From Sphingobacterium psychroaquaticum (GTDB taxonomy: Bacteria > Bacteroidota > Bacteroidia > Sphingobacteriales > Sphingobacteriaceae), in NCBI RefSeq assembly GCF_900177625.1, contig NZ_FXAU01000005.1, positions 1 through 64,000 on the forward strand: a stretch of DNA of 64,000 nt, written 5' to 3'. Below are positions 52,380 through 61,223 of this stretch, piece by piece. Position 1 is the stretch's first letter, and every line of letters starts with the position of its first letter. A program made the position numbers and the translations under genes. A model generated the notes under the pieces. It was not told the origin of the DNA. It ran no database searches and saw only the letters and a list, made by a program, of their open reading frames with translations.

Positions 52380-53303
52380 ATGAATATGGTAAATCCTACG
52401 AAAAGCAATCCCTGGAAAGACTTTCTTTTTCTCTTACTGTTAGTTTTTGTTTGCAGTATTGTCACACAAGTTCCTGCGGTAATAGTGGGTCTTTTTATAA
52501 GTGGTGACATTGAATCGGTATTGAAAAGCGGTGATTTGATGAGCGGAAACCCCGCGATGACCTACCTTTTGCTCGCCAGCAGCAGTATCGGGACCTTTCT
52601 CCTTCCGGCTTACTTCTTTCAGCGTATGCGTCGAGAAACAACGATCTTTCCGATGGAGCACCGGACAAACTGGTTATTCTACGTTTTAGCGATCGCCTTC
52701 ATGCTGTCCTTTAGTCCACTGATGACGGCCATAGGTGCTTGGAACGAAGGAATGAAGCTCCCACAATCTTTGCAGACGATCGAAAGTTGGATGCGCATGC
52801 AGGAGGATAGTATGGCGGCATTAACGGAAAGTGTTGTTATGGTTAATTCATGGCCAATGCTATTTACAAATATATTGGTGATGGCCATTATCCCCGGGAT
52901 TGCGGAAGAGTTGTTCTTTCGGGGTGCCTTGCAGCGGATTTTTGAAGATCTTTTGAAAAACAAGTATGCAGCTATATGGGTGGTCGCTGTTATTTTTAGC
53001 GCGATACATGTACAGTTTTATGGTTTCTTTCCGCGATTGCTATTAGGTGTTTTCTTTGGTTATATGTTGGTTTGGACCCAGAATATCTGGGTTCCTGTGC
53101 TGGCGCACATTGTTAATAATGCTATAGTAACGGTTGTTGCCTTCCAATACACACGGGAAGGGAAAAGCTATAGCGACCTGATGGAGGCCGAAAATTATCC
53201 ATTTATTGCGTATATTGGCAGCTTAATTTTAAGTGTAGGGATTGCGTATTTGTATTATCGTTACACTGAAAAAAAACGAAATTATGGAAAAGAATTGGGT
53301 TAA
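52380..53303 (+). CDS. CPBP family intramembrane glutamic endopeptidase
   Basis: The 307-residue protein has about eight membrane segments and the Abi/CPBP motifs: EELFFR near residue 178 (EExxxR), FSAIHVQF (FxxxH) and HIVNNAIV (HxxxN). In the Rce1-related family these form the glutamate protease site in the membrane. Bacterial substrates are mostly unknown. It overlaps the DUF2007 gene by 20 bases and so heads a coupled group with it and cdsA. Confidence 0.92.
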   Translation: MNMVNPTKSNPWKDFLFLLLLVFVCSIVTQVPAVIVGLFISGDIESVLKSGDLMSGNPAMTYLLLASSSIGTFLLPAYFFQRMRRETTIFPMEHRTNWLFYVLAIAFMLSFSPLMTAIGAWNEGMKLPQSLQTIESWMRMQEDSMAALTESVVMVNSWPMLFTNILVMAIIPGIAEELFFRGALQRIFEDLLKNKYAAIWVVAVIFSAIHVQFYGFFPRLLLGVFFGYMLVWTQNIWVPVLAHIVNNAIVTVVAFQYTREGKSYSDLMEAENYPFIAYIGSLILSVGIAYLYYRYTEKKRNYGKELG

Positions 53304-53505
53304 GGTCGAAAGTTATATAGATGTCTTTGCAAGTGAGTTTGCTAAGCAATTGCTGGAGCAGAATGGTATAGATGCTGTCCTCTTGAACAAACAAGATTCG
53401 TCTTTGAAATTTGGTAAAATAGAGCTTCTTGTTCAAGAGGAAAATGTGGCACTTGCCAAGCAGTTGATTGCCGAGAACCAAGAGAAAGGAACGGATGAAA
53501 ACTAG
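53284..53505 (+). CDS. DUF2007-type small signal-transducing-like protein
   Basis: The 73-residue protein (MEKNWVKVESYID...) has the ferredoxin-like fold pattern of DUF2007: LLEQNGIDAVLLNKQDSS and KIELLVQEENVALAKQLI. Function unknown. Codon 1 is ATG 53284 inside the end of the CPBP gene; the longer frame from 53242 lacks family similarity. It overlaps cdsA by 11 bases. Confidence 0.88.
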   Translation: MEKNWVKVESYIDVFASEFAKQLLEQNGIDAVLLNKQDSSLKFGKIELLVQEENVALAKQLIAENQEKGTDEN

Positions 53506-54304
53506 GGCCATAACGGGTTTTTTCTTTATTTTGGTTCTTGTTGGAGCTGTTTTATTAGGGCCTTATTCTTTTGTTCCTTTCTTTTCGCTGATTGGTTTAT
53601 TAAGCGTTTGGGAGTTTTATCGTATTGTTGCCAGAAGTGATGTACAGCCTATGCGAATCCTGGGGGTTGGTTTTGCATTCATTATCTTGGCTGTGGTTGC
53701 TACCTATGTTTTAGGTATTGCTCCGGCGCGTGTTTTGTTGGTCAGCATTGTCCCTTTCTTTTCGGTATACATACTTGCGCTGTTCCGGAAGACCGTGAAT
53801 CCGATAAACGACATCAGCTATACCCTGATGGGGGTTATTTATGCGGGAGTTCCTTTTGCTTTTTTTATTGCCTTAGGCTTCCTTAACGGCACGTTTAACC
53901 CGTATATTCCCCTGGGCTTTCTGATTTTACTTTGGACAAACGATACTGGCGCTTATTTATCTGGACGCAGTTTCGGCCGGACCAAGCTTTTTGAACGTAT
54001 TTCACCCAATAAAACATGGGAAGGTTTCGTTGGCGGCGTTGTATTAGCGGCTGTTGTGGGCTTGAATCTAGCGCAGTATTTTGATGGATTAACGCGCTGG
54101 CAATGGGTTGTTATGGCCCTTATTATTGGTGTTTTTGGTACGCTGGGTGATCTCGTAGAGTCCATGTTAAAGAGAAATGTTGGTGTAAAGGATTCGGGAA
54201 GCATTCTACCGGGACATGGCGGTTTCCTGGATCGTTTTGATGGATTACTTGTTGCGGCCCCCTTGGTTTATTTGTTTTTAAAAGTATACGGACAATGCAT
54301 ATAG
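53495..54304 (+). CDS. cdsA: Phosphatidate cytidylyltransferase
   Basis: This 269-residue enzyme with about eight membrane segments makes CDP-diacylglycerol, the precursor of phospholipids. SPNKTWEGFVGG and KDSGSILPGHGGFLDRFD near the C-terminus are the CdsA signature with the metal-binding aspartates. ATG 53495 lies within the DUF2007 gene end, so they are translationally coupled. It overlaps the next gene by 10 bases. Confidence 0.95.
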   Translation: MKTRAITGFFFILVLVGAVLLGPYSFVPFFSLIGLLSVWEFYRIVARSDVQPMRILGVGFAFIILAVVATYVLGIAPARVLLVSIVPFFSVYILALFRKTVNPINDISYTLMGVIYAGVPFAFFIALGFLNGTFNPYIPLGFLILLWTNDTGAYLSGRSFGRTKLFERISPNKTWEGFVGGVVLAAVVGLNLAQYFDGLTRWQWVVMALIIGVFGTLGDLVESMLKRNVGVKDSGSILPGHGGFLDRFDGLLVAAPLVYLFLKVYGQCI

Positions 54305-54957
54305 CGAAAGAAACCATGTCGTTCTTGCGTGAGCTGCGTGAGAACAACAATCGTGAGTGGTTTATTGCGAATAAAAACGCGTATGATAAAGCGCAAGCCA
54401 ATGTAAAAGATTTTATAACGGCGCTTATCGGGGAGTTGACGACCTTTGATCCGCATATAAATAATGAAATTAAGGCTTCTAAATGCCTTTTTAGGATCTA
54501 TCGGGATATTCGCTTTTCCAAAGATAAAACACCGTATAAGACCTGGTTTGCGGCAGGAATTTCGGTGGATGGCCGTAAATTGGATGGTCCGGAATACTAT
54601 CTACATATAGGTCCGGAGAACAACTTTATCGCGGCTGGATATTGGCGACCTGAAAAACAACATTTAGAGGCGATTCGACAAGAAATAGATTACAACAGCG
54701 CAGAGCTGGTAAAGGTTCTTGCCGAAGGCGACTTTACTATAGCAGATTTATCGGTCGAAGATAAATTAAAACGTCCACCAGCCGGTTACACGGAGGACGA
54801 TCCCAATATTGAGGTTTTAAAGTTGAAAAGCTTTATTATTCACCGTTCACTATCCGATGCGGAAGTAACGGCGCCGAATGCGTTGCAAAATATGGTTGAT
54901 ATTACGAAACGGATTTATCCGTTTAAGCAGTTTATCCACCAGGCATTGGATCAATAA
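54295..54957 (+). CDS. DUF2461 domain protein
   Basis: The 220-residue protein starts with a helix-rich segment containing RELRENNNREWFIANK, then FRIYRDIRFSKDKTPYKTWF and GPEYYLHIGPENNFIAAGYW, the hallmarks of DUF2461. The biochemical role is not known. It overlaps cdsA by 10 bases and converges on anmK, with the two coding regions overlapping by 7 bases at their 3' ends. Confidence 0.93.
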   Translation: MHIAKETMSFLRELRENNNREWFIANKNAYDKAQANVKDFITALIGELTTFDPHINNEIKASKCLFRIYRDIRFSKDKTPYKTWFAAGISVDGRKLDGPEYYLHIGPENNFIAAGYWRPEKQHLEAIRQEIDYNSAELVKVLAEGDFTIADLSVEDKLKRPPAGYTEDDPNIEVLKLKSFIIHRSLSDAEVTAPNALQNMVDITKRIYPFKQFIHQALDQ

Positions 54958-56147
54958 GGGAAGCTAATTTTGCCCATACAGGCCGCAGGAGAGTCTTTTA
55001 TTCCCTTTAGGTTGTCTGGGCTGCCGGCTACGGATTCGTTCGCTAAGAGCGCAAATAAACAAGCTTCTTTGGCGTCTGGGTCTATGCCCAGGTCCATAAA
55101 TGAACTTACTTTTGTTTCCGGGAATCCTTTTTTGATATTTTCGACCAATAGTGGGTTGTGAAGACCTCCCCCACTGATATATATTGCCACATTGGTCAAT
55201 CCAGCTGTGGCTTTTTTTATGCCATCCACGATTGCTTGTGCCGCAAATTGATTTAAGGTAGCCATCACATCATGTGGAGCAATCCCTGTTGTCTTGGATC
55301 GCTGTTGTGCTGCGGCTAAATATTGTAAGTTGAAGAGCTCTGGTCCGGTCGTTTTAGGGAAATCTTCGCTTAAAAAAACTTCTTCAAACAGTGCGGCAAG
55401 TAATTCGCCGTGTACTGTTCCTTGCTTGGCCAATATGGCATCTTTATCCATTTCCTCTTGAAAGGTTTGATGCATGTACTGATTCATCATGGTGTTACCG
55501 GGGCCAAGATCGGTGGCATAAGCTTCTAAGAGCGATTCTGCGTTTGGCAAGAAGGTGAAGTTCGATATGCCGCCAATATTTAATAGAATCCTATTCTCGA
55601 TGTCGTCCGTGAACAGCAAGAAGTCTCCGTATGCCGCCAGCGGAGCACCTTCTCCACCTGCGGCGATTTGTTTTTGACGGAAGTCAGAAAGTGTTATGAT
55701 GCCTGTTTTCACGGCAATATGGTCTCCATCTCCGATTTGCAACGTACTATTTGGGTAGTTTTTGTCCTTCGTAAGACGCTGTGGAGCATGATAAACCGTT
55801 TGTCCGTGACTCGCGATCAGGTCGATATCCGCCGCTTTGATGCCCCATGTCGTTAATGCTGTGTTGATAAGATCACCGTGAAAGGTACCGATCAAAGCAT
55901 TTAAGCCTGAAAACGTTTGCTGGTCGATTTCGCGCTTCGCAAATATGGTACGGACCTGTTCTTGAAAAGGACGCTCGTAGGGTAAGGTGATAAAGCGTTC
56001 TAGCGTTGTTTGCGTGTATATACCAGCGCCTTGAACACGACAGAGTGCAATATCGAGTCCGTCCAAAGATGTTCCCGACATCAGTCCAATAATATAACGA
56101 GTTTCCTTGTTTGCAATTTCGTAAAGTTTGGCTATCTGTGCGTTCAT
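54951..56147 (-). CDS. anmK: Anhydro-N-acetylmuramic acid kinase
   Basis: This 398-residue kinase converts the anhydro-sugar from cell-wall turnover to MurNAc-6-phosphate. GLMSGTSLDGLDIALC, SHGQTVYHAP, LNIGGISNFTFLP and YISGGGLHNPLL are family motifs for ATP and sugar binding. It stands alone on the minus strand and its 3' end overlaps the DUF2461 gene. The two glucosaminidase-like proteins at 61-62.8 kb could take part in the same wall-remodelling flow, an inference. Confidence 0.96.
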   Translation of the reverse strand: MNAQIAKLYEIANKETRYIIGLMSGTSLDGLDIALCRVQGAGIYTQTTLERFITLPYERPFQEQVRTIFAKREIDQQTFSGLNALIGTFHGDLINTALTTWGIKAADIDLIASHGQTVYHAPQRLTKDKNYPNSTLQIGDGDHIAVKTGIITLSDFRQKQIAAGGEGAPLAAYGDFLLFTDDIENRILLNIGGISNFTFLPNAESLLEAYATDLGPGNTMMNQYMHQTFQEEMDKDAILAKQGTVHGELLAALFEEVFLSEDFPKTTGPELFNLQYLAAAQQRSKTTGIAPHDVMATLNQFAAQAIVDGIKKATAGLTNVAIYISGGGLHNPLLVENIKKGFPETKVSSFMDLGIDPDAKEACLFALLANESVAGSPDNLKGIKDSPAACMGKISFPY

Positions 56148-56196
56148 TTTACTAAAATAAGGCTAATATCATACGATTGCTTGAAAAGTTTAATTT

Positions 56197-56228
56197 TTTG
56201 TTAATGTCAAAGGATAATGATATTTTTG
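56197..56228 (+). promoter_or_regulatory. gcvH promoter
   Basis: TTTG (56197-56200) is followed after 20 bases by TATTTTTG (56221-56228); the ATG is at 56245. No glycine riboswitch is seen. Confidence 0.65.
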
Positions 56229-56244
56229 GGCAAAGAAAAATTAT

Positions 56245-56625
56245 ATGAATTTTCCAGCAGAATTAAAATACACTAAAGATCACGAATGGGTTCGTGTAGA
56301 GGGTGATGAGGCCGTTATCGGTATCACGGATTTCGCACAACGCGAATTAGGCGATATTGTATTCGTTGACATCAACACTGTCGGTGAAGAAGTAGCAGCC
56401 AATGAAGTATTTGGTACGGTTGAAGCGGTAAAAACTGTTTCTGACTTATTTATGCCAGTTACATCTACAGTTTTGGCGGTTAATGATGCAATTGATGCAT
56501 CTCCAGAATTGGTGAACTCGGATCCTTACGGTGACGGATGGGTTATTCGTGTTAAATTAGCGAATGTTGCAGACGTCGATGCTTTGTTATCTGCAGATCA
56601 ATACAAAGAAGAAGTTAACGCATAA
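56245..56625 (+). CDS. gcvH: Glycine cleavage system H protein
   Basis: The 126-residue protein carries the lipoylation site in VEAVKTVSD (Lys near residue 63) within a lipoyl domain beginning [20 protein letters not shown]. It shuttles the aminomethyl group between the P, T and L proteins of glycine cleavage. The other gcv genes are not nearby. It has its own promoter and a terminator. Confidence 0.97.
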   Translation: MNFPAELKYTKDHEWVRVEGDEAVIGITDFAQRELGDIVFVDINTVGEEVAANEVFGTVEAVKTVSDLFMPVTSTVLAVNDAIDASPELVNSDPYGDGWVIRVKLANVADVDALLSADQYKEEVNA

Positions 56626-56640
56626 GTGCGTAAAAGTATA

Positions 56641-56676
56641 AAAAAAGGGAGATTCTATACGAGTCTCCCTTTTTTT
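56641..56676. terminator. Bidirectional terminator after gcvH
   Basis: GGGAGA (56647-56652) pairs with TCTCCC (56664-56669), flanked by A6 on the left and T7 on the right, between two convergent genes. Confidence 0.8.
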
Positions 56677-56694
56677 GTGTCTTAAAGCCTAAGG

Positions 56695-57450
56695 TTAGTC
56701 TACCTGTAAGGTAATATCACTTTGAATCTTAGCACCTTGTACCTCAATTAATGTTTTTACCACACCGCTTTTGGTAAAATGTGTTTTCTTGTCTAGTGTA
56801 TAAGTGGAGGTAATAGATCCCGCAGACTCTCCGTTTTGATCGTATAATTTACCTACCACATCGATGACGTAACCGTCGGCAGTTTCTTCGCGAAAGGTGG
56901 ATGTCGTTTCCGTCTTAGAGAGGATTGGATTCTCTTCGATCTCTACGACATTGGTCCAGCTTTCTCCTGGTGCTACCGGTTTTTCAGGTAAAGAAGTCGT
57001 AATATTCGAAAAAGAAGCGCGGTCTAAACCTTCAGCCAGGTTCTCTGGTATTTGTACATCCAATGTCTTTCCCTTTTCTGATATTAACATGGTAATCTTT
57101 TGCCCTATAATCTTAGAAAACTGCTCACTCAGCATTTTTGCCATCTCGTCGGTTGGGTCTTCCTGTGAATTATAGCTCATCGTCATCATTCCGGCATCGA
57201 TATCTACCTTAACAGATTTCGTAACATTCTCGATTGTGAAGTCGTTGTTTTCTTTTTTTATGGTGTTCATTAACATTTTCATGTTCATGTCCATGATGAC
57301 ACTTTGGGGACCATCAATATCGGTTTTCATCATCATATTGATCGTCATAGGTTTGCCAATCTCCGGATTCAGCTTAAAGTCGACAGCTTTTTGGGCAAAG
57401 GTCAATAAGCCGAGACAAACAGCTACCCCTGTCAGAACGTATCTTTTCAT
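56695..57450 (-). CDS. Secreted DUF6263-like protein, methionine-rich
   Basis: The 251-residue protein has a signal peptide (about 1-19, TFAQ). The mature part is beta-rich, with a Met-dense stretch at residues 37-62 (TINMMMKTDID, then VIMDMNMKMLMN) and LPEKPVAPGESWTN near 180. That pattern resembles the DUF6263 group, a tentative match from memory. Function unknown; possible roles are lipid or metal contact. It is transcribed alone. Confidence 0.75.
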   Translation of the reverse strand: MKRYVLTGVAVCLGLLTFAQKAVDFKLNPEIGKPMTINMMMKTDIDGPQSVIMDMNMKMLMNTIKKENNDFTIENVTKSVKVDIDAGMMTMSYNSQEDPTDEMAKMLSEQFSKIIGQKITMLISEKGKTLDVQIPENLAEGLDRASFSNITTSLPEKPVAPGESWTNVVEIEENPILSKTETTSTFREETADGYVIDVVGKLYDQNGESAGSITSTYTLDKKTHFTKSGVVKTLIEVQGAKIQSDITLQVD

Positions 57451-57500
57451 ATTTTTATCGTTATCCCGTGAATATATAAAAAAATGAAATAATTAAAAGC

Positions 57501-57536
57501 AAAAAGGTCTCCAATACACGTATTGGAGACCTTTTT
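57501..57536 (-). terminator. Terminator after pdhB
   Basis: AAAAAGGTCTCCAATA (57501-57516) pairs perfectly with TATTGGAGACCTTTTT (57521-57536), a 16-bp stem with a CACG loop. Confidence 0.92.
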
Positions 57537-57555
57537 TTAAATATGGGGTAATTTC

Positions 57556-58542
57556 TTATTTTTTCAAGTAAGAAACCTCTTTGACAGCTTTAACAACTTT
57601 CCCGATACTTGGTAGAGATGCTTCTACTAATGTAGGCGCATAACCCAAAGGGACGTCCGCAGATGTTACACGGATAACTGGTGCATCCAAGTAATCAAAC
57701 GCATTTTTCTGTACATGGAAAGCAATTTCAGAAGAAATAGAAGCCAAAGGCCACGCTTCTTCTACGACAACAAGTCTGTTCGTTTTCTTAACAGAAGTTA
57801 AAATTGCATCGTAATCGATTGGACGAACAGAACGTAAGTCAATTAGTTCAACGTTGATACCTTCTTTTGTAAGTTCTTCAATTGCAGGAAGAACGACACG
57901 AGGAATCATTTTACCAAAAGATACAATCGTTACATCCGTACCTTCTTTAACCAAGTTTGCTTTTCCGATAGGTAGGTAATACTCTTCTTCAGGAACAGGG
58001 CCTTTATCGCCATACATCACCTCAGACTCCATAAAGATAACTGGATCTGGATCGATGATCGCTGATTTCAATAATCCTTTTGCGTCGTAAGGGTTTGAAG
58101 GCACAACAACTTTTAAACCGGGCGTATTTGCATACCAGTTTTCGAAGTTTTGGGAGTGTTGAGCCGCTAATTGTCCCGCATTACCTGTTGGTCCACGGAA
58201 AACAATAGGGCAAGAGAATTGACCACCGCTCATTTGGTGTAGTTTGGCCGCCGCATTGATTACCTGATCGATTGCAACCAATGAGAAGTTGAATGTCATA
58301 AATTCAATAATCGGTTTAAGACCATTCATTGCCGCACCAACGCCGATACCTGCAAAACCAAGCTCAGCAATAGGCGTATCAATAATACGTTTTGCACCAA
58401 ATTCATCAAGCATACCTTGACTTACTTTGTATGCACCATTGTATTCAGCGACTTCCTCGCCCATTAAAAATATTGTTTCATCTTTACGCATTTCTTCGTT
58501 CATTGCTTCACGAAGTGCTTCTCTGAATTGTATTTCTCTCAT
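57556..58542 (-). CDS. pdhB: Pyruvate dehydrogenase E1 component, beta subunit
   Basis: This 328-residue transketolase-fold protein has EVAEYNGAYKVSQGML, DTPIAELGFAGIGVGAAM and FRGPTGNAGQLAAQHSQ, typical of the E1 beta chain. With the alpha chain (not in the window) it decarboxylates pyruvate using thiamine diphosphate. The chain is encoded alone, with its own promoter (TAGTTTTG at 58584-58577) and terminator. Branched-chain 2-oxoacid dehydrogenase is the main alternative, but motifs favour pyruvate. Confidence 0.92.
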   Translation of the reverse strand: MREIQFREALREAMNEEMRKDETIFLMGEEVAEYNGAYKVSQGMLDEFGAKRIIDTPIAELGFAGIGVGAAMNGLKPIIEFMTFNFSLVAIDQVINAAAKLHQMSGGQFSCPIVFRGPTGNAGQLAAQHSQNFENWYANTPGLKVVVPSNPYDAKGLLKSAIIDPDPVIFMESEVMYGDKGPVPEEEYYLPIGKANLVKEGTDVTIVSFGKMIPRVVLPAIEELTKEGINVELIDLRSVRPIDYDAILTSVKKTNRLVVVEEAWPLASISSEIAFHVQKNAFDYLDAPVIRVTSADVPLGYAPTLVEASLPSIGKVVKAVKEVSYLKK

Positions 58543-58576
58543 CAGTTGAAAAATTGTGTCTTTTTAAAGAATACGG

Positions 58577-58584
58577 CAAAACTA
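58577..58584 (-). promoter_or_regulatory. -7 element of the pdhB promoter
   Basis: The minus strand reads TAGTTTTG at 58584-58577, giving a leader of about 30 bases. Confidence 0.5.
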
Positions 58585-58678
58585 CTATAATTTATTGATA
58601 TTTCGTAGTGTCTGTCTGTCAAAAGTGCGCTATAATTGTCATTATTTAATAAGAAAAATGTGACAATGAATAACCGAA

Positions 58679-59299
58679 TTAGCGGATATTAATAACGATT
58701 TCTTTTATAAAAGTGTTCAGGTTGGAGACTGCGGAGCCAATTTGCCAGGCGGCTCTGTTTCTTGGTTCAATGTAATTTGAAACGGCACGAAATTGCAGGA
58801 CAGGTATTCCCTCGTTGTTTGAAACATAGAAAACGGCAACACCTTCCATGGACTCAACAACATTTCCTGTCGGGTAATCCGATTGAAGTTGTTGGATACT
58901 CTCTCTTCGACCATGTACCTTATTAACGGTAATACCTTCTGCAGCTGGGACAGAGGGCAAGGTTAAGTTTTTACGCGGTAATACCTGTGGGTAAACAGAT
59001 GTTCCGAAGCCAAGGGTTTCGATAGAAATAAAGGCGTCATTGTCCTCTGCCCCAAATTGAAATATTTTATCGTTTTGTATCTGATAGACCGTGCCTAATG
59101 TTGCTTTTGGGTCTAAAATGCCGCCAATCCCAACATTGATAACAAGATCATATTCTTTCTTCTGAAGGTGTTTGGTTAACGCAAAAGTCGTGGCTAACAT
59201 CCCCACGCCTGTTATGAGATAGTCGATCTCATACGCTTCGAAAAGAGGGATGGATGCAGTAATTTCTGGTTGTGTTGCTGCTACAAACAGTACTTTCAT
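58679..59299 (-). CDS. mqnB: Futalosine hydrolase
   Basis: This 206-residue nucleosidase-fold protein has VLFVAATQPEI at the start, INVGIGGIL, and VVESMEGVAVFYV with the ESMEG motif of the MTA/SAH nucleosidase family. Length and FRAVSNYIEPRNRAAWQI point to MqnB, which removes hypoxanthine from futalosine in the alternative menaquinone route. mqnA, C and D are not in the window. It is divergent from the PTPS-type gene. Confidence 0.92.
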   Translation of the reverse strand: MKVLFVAATQPEITASIPLFEAYEIDYLITGVGMLATTFALTKHLQKKEYDLVINVGIGGILDPKATLGTVYQIQNDKIFQFGAEDNDAFISIETLGFGTSVYPQVLPRKNLTLPSVPAAEGITVNKVHGRRESIQQLQSDYPTGNVVESMEGVAVFYVSNNEGIPVLQFRAVSNYIEPRNRAAWQIGSAVSNLNTFIKEIVINIR

Positions 59300-59351
59300 G
59301 GTGTTACGTTGGATTGTCGTGGTGAAGGTACTAAATTATACTTTTTAACAG

Positions 59352-59359
59352 TATCTTTG
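59352..59359 (+). promoter_or_regulatory. -7 element directly before the PTPS gene
   Basis: TATCTTTG ends 4 bases before ATG 59364, so the mRNA is predicted leaderless. Confidence 0.55.
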
Positions 59360-59363
59360 TTGC

Positions 59364-59774
59364 ATGATTTACATCACTAGACGTGAAAGATTTAGCGCGG
59401 CTCACCGCCTCTTTCGTGAAGAATGGTCGCAAGAGCAGAATGAACAAGTGTTTGGCAATTGTTCCAACCCAAACTGGCATGGGCATAATTACGAGCTTTT
59501 TGTTACGGTCAAGGGAGACGTTAATCCGGAGACGGGTTTTGTGATCGACTTGAAGGTGATGAAACGTATTATCTTGGAACATGTAGTCGATAAACTAGAT
59601 CATAAAAACGTCAATCTTGACGTCGATTTTATGGCGGGCAAAAAGGCATCTACCGAGGTAATTGCTATTGCCATATTTGATGTTTTGAAACCATGGTTTG
59701 CAAAAGAAAATGTAGTACTTCACTGCGTTAAATTACATGAAACAGAAAACAATTATGTCGAGTATTTCGGCTAA
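59364..59774 (+). CDS. 6-pyruvoyl-tetrahydropterin synthase / QueD family protein
   Basis: The 136-residue protein has the zinc-binding FSAAHRL and CSNPNWHGHNYEL motifs and a C-terminal LHETENNYVEY with the conserved Glu. The CxNPNxHGHNY form resembles true pyruvoyl-tetrahydropterin synthases more than E. coli QueD (CxxxHGH). It could serve queuosine precursor synthesis or a tetrahydropterin. folE starts 25 bases later, supplying the shared substrate dihydroneopterin triphosphate. Confidence 0.92.
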   Translation: MIYITRRERFSAAHRLFREEWSQEQNEQVFGNCSNPNWHGHNYELFVTVKGDVNPETGFVIDLKVMKRIILEHVVDKLDHKNVNLDVDFMAGKKASTEVIAIAIFDVLKPWFAKENVVLHCVKLHETENNYVEYFG

Positions 59775-59799
59775 TAAAGCATTATAAATAAAACTAAAA

Positions 59800-60432
59800 A
59801 TGAGTAATCTAACACCTTTCGACGACGAAGAGCAGAACGGTTATATCAAGATCGATCAATATAACTCGAAACAAGTTGAACATATTGCAGGCCATTATCC
59901 TGATATATTGCGGGCCATTGGAGAAGATCCTACCCGTGAGGGCTTGATTAAGACACCAGAGCGCGTAGCAAAGGCTTTGCAATATCTAACACATGGTTAC
60001 GATGTAAACGCAGCAGAACTGCTTCGTAGTGCTATGTTTGAAGAAGATTACAGCCAAATGGTTGTGGTAAAAGACATCGAAGTATACTCCATGTGTGAGC
60101 ACCATATGCTTCCATTCTTTGGGAAGGCACATATTGCTTATATCCCGAATGGACATATCGTCGGGTTAAGTAAGATCCCACGGGTGGTGGATGCGTTTGC
60201 TCGCCGTTTACAAGTACAAGAGCGTTTAACCAATGAGATTCGTGACTGCATTCAAGAGACGTTGAAACCTGCGGGTGTAGCTGTTGTTATTGAGTGTAAG
60301 CACATGTGTATGGCGATGCGTGGTGTGCAGAAGCAAAATTCGGTAACCACCACATCCGCTTTTACGGGCGCATTTCAGAATGATGTTACACGATCTGAGT
60401 TTTTACGCTTGATTACAGCATCGTTACATTAA
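59800..60432 (+). CDS. folE: GTP cyclohydrolase I
   Basis: The 210-residue enzyme converts GTP to dihydroneopterin triphosphate. It has [31 protein letters not shown] (zinc-binding Cys and His), [17 protein letters not shown] and HMCMAMRG (second zinc Cys). It feeds folate and the PTPS/QueD-type enzyme encoded just upstream. It ends in a strong terminator. Confidence 0.98.
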   Translation: MSNLTPFDDEEQNGYIKIDQYNSKQVEHIAGHYPDILRAIGEDPTREGLIKTPERVAKALQYLTHGYDVNAAELLRSAMFEEDYSQMVVVKDIEVYSMCEHHMLPFFGKAHIAYIPNGHIVGLSKIPRVVDAFARRLQVQERLTNEIRDCIQETLKPAGVAVVIECKHMCMAMRGVQKQNSVTTTSAFTGAFQNDVTRSEFLRLITASLH

Positions 60433-60446
60433 GCTTTTTTTACGCT

Positions 60447-60484
60447 AAAAAACGCTATGTATTGACCAATACATAGCGTTTTTT
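60447..60484 (+). terminator. Terminator after folE
   Basis: A perfect 17-bp stem (60447-60463 with 60468-60484; core AACGCTATGTATT) with a GACC loop and a T run. Confidence 0.93.
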
Positions 60485-60552
60485 ATTGTTTATTGATAGG
60501 CTTCCATTCATTAATTTATGTTAAAATTCTTTCCTTTTTAGGATTGCTTCGT

Positions 60553-60560
60553 TACTTTTG
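60553..60560 (+). promoter_or_regulatory. -7 element directly before the O-methyltransferase gene
   Basis: TACTTTTG ends 5 bases before ATG 60566, so the mRNA is predicted leaderless. Confidence 0.55.
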
Positions 60561-60565
60561 TTCTT

Positions 60566-61201
60566 ATGCTTGAAAATGAAGATGCGTTACATGCTTATTT
60601 AGAAAAGACTTGTGACCCGGAGAATGAGCTTTTAAAGCGCATAAAAAGAGAGACTTATCTAAAAGAGACAATGCCTCATATGTTATCCGGACATTTTCAA
60701 GGAAGAGTTCTTTCTATGTTGTCAAAGCTGGTACGTCCGAAACGTATTTTAGAAATCGGAACGTTCACAGGTTACGCAACATTATGTTTGGCAGAAGGGT
60801 TGGAAAAGGGCGGTTTACTGTACACCATTGATATCAATGAGGAACAAGAGGAGCGCGTACAAGGGTATTTCGATTCTTCTATTTATGGTGATCAGATTGA
60901 TTATCGTATAGGAGATGCCGCAGATATTATCACGCAGATAGATGGAGGTTTTGATCTCGTGTTTATTGATGCCGATAAAAAGCGAAATCTATTCTATTTC
61001 GAAGCGCTTGTAGATCGTGTTCCTTCAGGAGGATTAATTTTGATTGATAATGTGTTGTGGAAAGGGAAAGTCTTGGATGAGAACCCCGATAGTCAAACAA
61101 AAAAGATAGTAGAGCTAAATGAAACATTGGCGAGAGATGAAAGAGTTGAGAAGCTCATTTTGCCAATTAGAGACGGGCTTTTTGTGTTACGCAAAAAGTA
61201 A
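60566..61201 (+). CDS. Class I SAM-dependent O-methyltransferase
   Basis: This 211-residue protein belongs to the catechol/caffeoyl-CoA O-methyltransferase family: ILEIGTFTGYATLCLAEGL is the SAM site, DLVFIDADKKR and LIDNVLWKGKVLD hold the metal-binding acids. The substrate is unknown; relatives modify catechols or 5-hydroxyuridine in tRNA (TrmR-type), which is a plausible alternative. It may be co-transcribed with the glucosaminidase genes that follow 22 bases later. Confidence 0.93.
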   Translation: MLENEDALHAYLEKTCDPENELLKRIKRETYLKETMPHMLSGHFQGRVLSMLSKLVRPKRILEIGTFTGYATLCLAEGLEKGGLLYTIDINEEQEERVQGYFDSSIYGDQIDYRIGDAADIITQIDGGFDLVFIDADKKRNLFYFEALVDRVPSGGLILIDNVLWKGKVLDENPDSQTKKIVELNETLARDERVEKLILPIRDGLFVLRKK

Positions 61202-61223
61202 TTGTTGAACTAAAAGTAATATT

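Noticed and set aside
54951..54957. Frameshift or misassembly at the DUF2461/anmK junction
   Set aside because: Both proteins are complete and end normally; a 7-base convergent overlap is acceptable.
56148..56244. Glycine riboswitch before gcvH
   Set aside because: The leader after the predicted start is only about 13 bases, too short for a riboswitch.
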